From positions 1 to 8,446 of the forward strand of contig JAGAAH010000003.1 of NCBI GenBank assembly GCA_017615375.1: a stretch of 8,446 nt of DNA. The letters run 5' to 3'. Below the pieces are notes generated by a model, which saw only the letters and a program-made list of their open reading frames with translations, had not been told where the DNA came from and did no database searches. Below are positions 6,173-8,446 of this stretch, piece by piece (the first letter of the stretch is position 1; every line of letters starts with the position of its first letter). Position numbers and translations under genes: made by a program. Source of the stretch: Lachnospiraceae bacterium (GTDB taxonomy: Bacteria > Bacillota > Clostridia > Lachnospirales > Lachnospiraceae).

Positions 6173-7219
6173 ATGCCGTATTGGGTTGTGGTTGTTGATG
6201 ATGACATAGTTAACCTTAAAGTTGCGGGACAGATATTGTCGAAAAGCAATATGCGAGTGTCGGCTGTAAAGTCGGGTGAGGCATTGTTAGAGTTTATGGC
6301 AGATAATAATCCCGATTTGGTCCTTCTTGATGTCATGATGCCGGGAATGGACGGCTTTGAGACATTAAAGAAGTTAAGAGTCCTCGAGAGTACGAAGCGC
6401 GAGGGCGGCGAACAGGTCAATGAAGTACCGGTAATATTCCTTACTGCCAATGAGAACGAAGAGACGGAGACTATGGGTCTTAAGCTTGGCGCGATGGACT
6501 TTATTAAGAAACCGCTCGTTCCCGAGGTATTGGTATTAAGGGTAAGGCATACGATAGAACTTGTTAATCTTCAAAGAGACCTTGCAACCGAGGTTGAGAA
6601 GAAGACCAAAGAAAATGAGCGATTATCATTACATGTGGTAGAGACCCTTGCGGATGCTATAGATGCCAAGGATACGTATACCAACGGTCATTCGGGTCGT
6701 GTTGCGGAATATTCGAGAGAAATTGCGACGAGATTCGGCTATACGGTTAAGCAGCAGAATGATATTTATATGATGGGGTTACTGCATGACGTAGGAAAAA
6801 TCGGTGTTCCGGATGCGGTAATAAATAAGCCGGATAAGCTTAACGATGAAGAATTCGCCATGATTAAGAACCATCCTGTTATGGGCGCGAGAATATTGAA
6901 GAATATCAAAGAAATGCCGGGACTTGTTACGGGAGCAAGATGGCATCATGAACGTTTTGACGGACGCGGTTATCCCGACGGACTTTCGGGAATGGATATT
7001 CCGGAGGAAGCGCGCATTATTGCCGTTGCGGATGCATATGATGCAATGACGAGTCACAGAAGTTACAGAAGAGCATTACCGCAGGATGTGGTTAGAGCTG
7101 AGATAGAGAAGGGCAAAGGAACTCAGTTCGATCCGCAGTTTGCTGAGATTATGATAGAGATGATTGACGCCGATATTGACTACAGAATGCAGGAAGACGG
7201 CGGTAATAAAGAGAATTAA
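6173..7219 (+). CDS. Response regulator with receiver and HD-GYP domains (RpfG-like c-di-GMP phosphodiesterase)
   Basis: A 348-residue cytoplasmic response regulator predicted to hydrolyse cyclic di-GMP when its receiver is phosphorylated. Residues 1-125 are the receiver: acidic run Asp9-Asp11, phospho-acceptor Asp53 (LLDVMMPGMDG), switch Thr (FLTAN) and Lys (IKKP). A charged helical linker (about 128-160, EVEKKTKENERL) probably forms a coiled coil. The HD-GYP domain (about 160-335) has His173 (NGHSGRVAEYS), HD pair His205-Asp206 (LLHDVGKIGVPD), His258-His259, Gly266-Tyr267-Pro268 (DGRGYPDG) and VADAYDAM, so it is complete. The order and length match the common RpfG-type layout. It lies 34 bases after the hybrid kinase and 20 bases before the second kinase, so it is a likely target of either. 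Its C-terminal half is a close paralogue of the fragment at 1-220. Confidence 0.95.
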   Translation: MPYWVVVVDDDIVNLKVAGQILSKSNMRVSAVKSGEALLEFMADNNPDLVLLDVMMPGMDGFETLKKLRVLESTKREGGEQVNEVPVIFLTANENEETETMGLKLGAMDFIKKPLVPEVLVLRVRHTIELVNLQRDLATEVEKKTKENERLSLHVVETLADAIDAKDTYTNGHSGRVAEYSREIATRFGYTVKQQNDIYMMGLLHDVGKIGVPDAVINKPDKLNDEEFAMIKNHPVMGARILKNIKEMPGLVTGARWHHERFDGRGYPDGLSGMDIPEEARIIAVADAYDAMTSHRSYRRALPQDVVRAEIEKGKGTQFDPQFAEIMIEMIDADIDYRMQEDGGNKEN

Positions 7220-7239
7220 GGGGTACGGACGAGGTTTAC

Positions 7240-8446
7240 ATGGATAAGGATAATATATCAAGAAAGATATTTGAATCGACTCACCTTATGGTGCTTTTAA
7301 GCTATTCGCTTTTTTCGATAATACTTATCGGAGAGTCGATTATTATGGGTTGGGAGCTATGGGCGCTCCCACTTATAATTATAAGCAATATTATGTCGTG
7401 GATTATGCACATAAGAAACAGTTTTGCGCCACGTATGAGAACGTGGATATATGCAATTCTTATGATGGGAACTTTTTTCTTCTACGGAATACATCCAACC
7501 AGTGCATACGACATAGCAGGGGTTATGTGTGCAATCATGATTCTCTATACGAGAGCAGACGACGAGGGATTGCTGACGTTATGTATGATTACGTACTATG
7601 TTACGTTTGGCTATGATATCGTTATAATGCTGCGCGACGAGGTTCCTTGGGACACGCTTCTTGTTACGAGAACTTTGCTTCATATATTTCTCGTAGGAGT
7701 GGTATGGTGGGTTGCCAAGTCGGTTGTCAGAAAGTGGTATACCACACTTCACCAGACAGATAATGAGATTAATGAGCTTCGCGAGGCAACCGAACGAATG
7801 GATGATTTCATGGTTAATATTTCCCATGAGATTCGAACACCTATGAATGCGGTTGTAGGATTGTCATCCGTTATGGTCAAAGAAGCAAAGAATAAAAGAC
7901 AGCGTGAAAACCTTGAGAAAATTCTTGATGCGGGACACAGGGTATCTACGCAGATAAGCGATATATTGGATCATACGGAACTTGATATGGGACGTCTTAC
8001 GGTAACGAATGAAACATACATGATGTCTTCGGTTATCAATGACCTTATCACAAGAATCGCGCCAATTAATAACGACAGGCTCGAGCTTATGTTTTACGTT
8101 GATCCGGCCGTTCCGACATCATTATACGGAGATGTGGACAAGATTAAGAAGATAATTTGGCATCTTGTAACCAATTCCCTTAAGTTTACCGCGGATGGCG
8201 GCGTATATGTTGGCATTCGCGCGCCTAAAAGAGAATACGGAGTTAACCTTCAGATAGAAGTTTTGGATACCGGTGTAGGTATGGATGAAGATGAGATAGA
8301 CAGAGTATTTGAAAAGTTCTATCAGTCGGATTCCGGAAGAACGCGTGCGGCAGGAGGTCTTGGCCTTGGCCTGTCGATAGTTCAGGGATTCGTTAAGGCA
8401 ATGGGCGGTTTCCTTACCATAGAGAGTGAGCTTGGCGTAGGAACAC
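7240..8446 (+). CDS. Membrane sensor histidine kinase (3' end beyond window)
   Basis: An open frame of 402 complete codons that runs off the window end. It opens with about six hydrophobic helices (roughly residues 16-37, 42-58, 67-84, 87-103, 110-130 and 141-161) and a short linker helix (HQTDNEINELREATERM), with no PAS domain. The kinase core follows: His196 in the H-box (ISHEIRTPMNAVVG), an N-box with the key Asn312 (HLVTNSLKFT), G1 at Asp343 (DTGVG), an F-box (VFEKFYQSD) and G2 at 373-377 (GLGLG). The first N-box Asn of many kinases is His308 here. The window ends at a GVGT motif, just before the last strand of the ATPase domain. A C-terminal receiver downstream is possible but not visible. 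The start at ATG 7240 is preceded by GAGG (7231-7234). It is probably the last gene of this operon seen here. Confidence 0.9.
   Translation, partial: MDKDNISRKIFESTHLMVLLSYSLFSIILIGESIIMGWELWALPLIIISNIMSWIMHIRNSFAPRMRTWIYAILMMGTFFFYGIHPTSAYDIAGVMCAIMILYTRADDEGLLTLCMITYYVTFGYDIVIMLRDEVPWDTLLVTRTLLHIFLVGVVWWVAKSVVRKWYTTLHQTDNEINELREATERMDDFMVNISHEIRTPMNAVVGLSSVMVKEAKNKRQRENLEKILDAGHRVSTQISDILDHTELDMGRLTVTNETYMMSSVINDLITRIAPINNDRLELMFYVDPAVPTSLYGDVDKIKKIIWHLVTNSLKFTADGGVYVGIRAPKREYGVNLQIEVLDTGVGMDEDEIDRVFEKFYQSDSGRTRAAGGLGLGLSIVQGFVKAMGGFLTIESELGVGT

Noticed and set aside
7350..7827. Small open frames on both strands inside the last kinase
   Set aside because: They are out-of-frame shadows of the kinase gene that runs through the window edge from 7240.

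Overview
The window is a densely packed signalling locus from a low-to-moderate GC Gram-positive bacterium. Every gene lies on the + strand, with gaps of about 15 to 35 bases except for one 142-base intergenic region. The gene content (7TM hybrid kinases, free-standing Hpt, several HD-GYP proteins, an SH3-amidase), the AGGAG-type ribosome sites and the sigma-A-type promoter suggest a Clostridia member. My best guess is Lachnospiraceae (Butyrivibrio-like). This is judged from style and not from a database match.

Layout. 1-598: 3' end of an HD-GYP gene that finishes in a degenerate receiver domain. 599-740: intergenic region with a probable terminator, a strong promoter (TTGATA-17-TATAAT) and, between that promoter and the next gene, a perfect 8-bp hairpin followed by five T's. 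741-1817: exported N-acetylmuramoyl-L-alanine amidase with an SH3 domain. 1833-2438: free-standing Hpt phosphotransfer protein. 2464-3927: HD-GYP protein with a C-terminal receiver. 3943-6138: seven-helix membrane hybrid histidine kinase with PAS, kinase core and receiver. 6173-7219: classic receiver-HD-GYP response regulator. 7240 to the window edge: second membrane histidine kinase, cut off just after its ATP-binding G2 box.

How the genes may work together (inference). The set holds every part of a His-Asp-His-Asp relay: sensor kinase H358 to its own receiver D656, to the Hpt H69, to receiver D414 and/or D53. The last two sit on HD-GYP domains that would hydrolyse cyclic di-GMP. No DNA-binding output domain and no GGDEF cyclase is visible, so the output appears to be second-messenger breakdown. 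The wall amidase is the first gene of the apparent transcription unit, which may tie wall remodelling (cell separation, motility or surface attachment) to c-di-GMP level. I see no mobile elements, tRNA, rRNA or CRISPR. No gap without a gene exceeds 300 bases.
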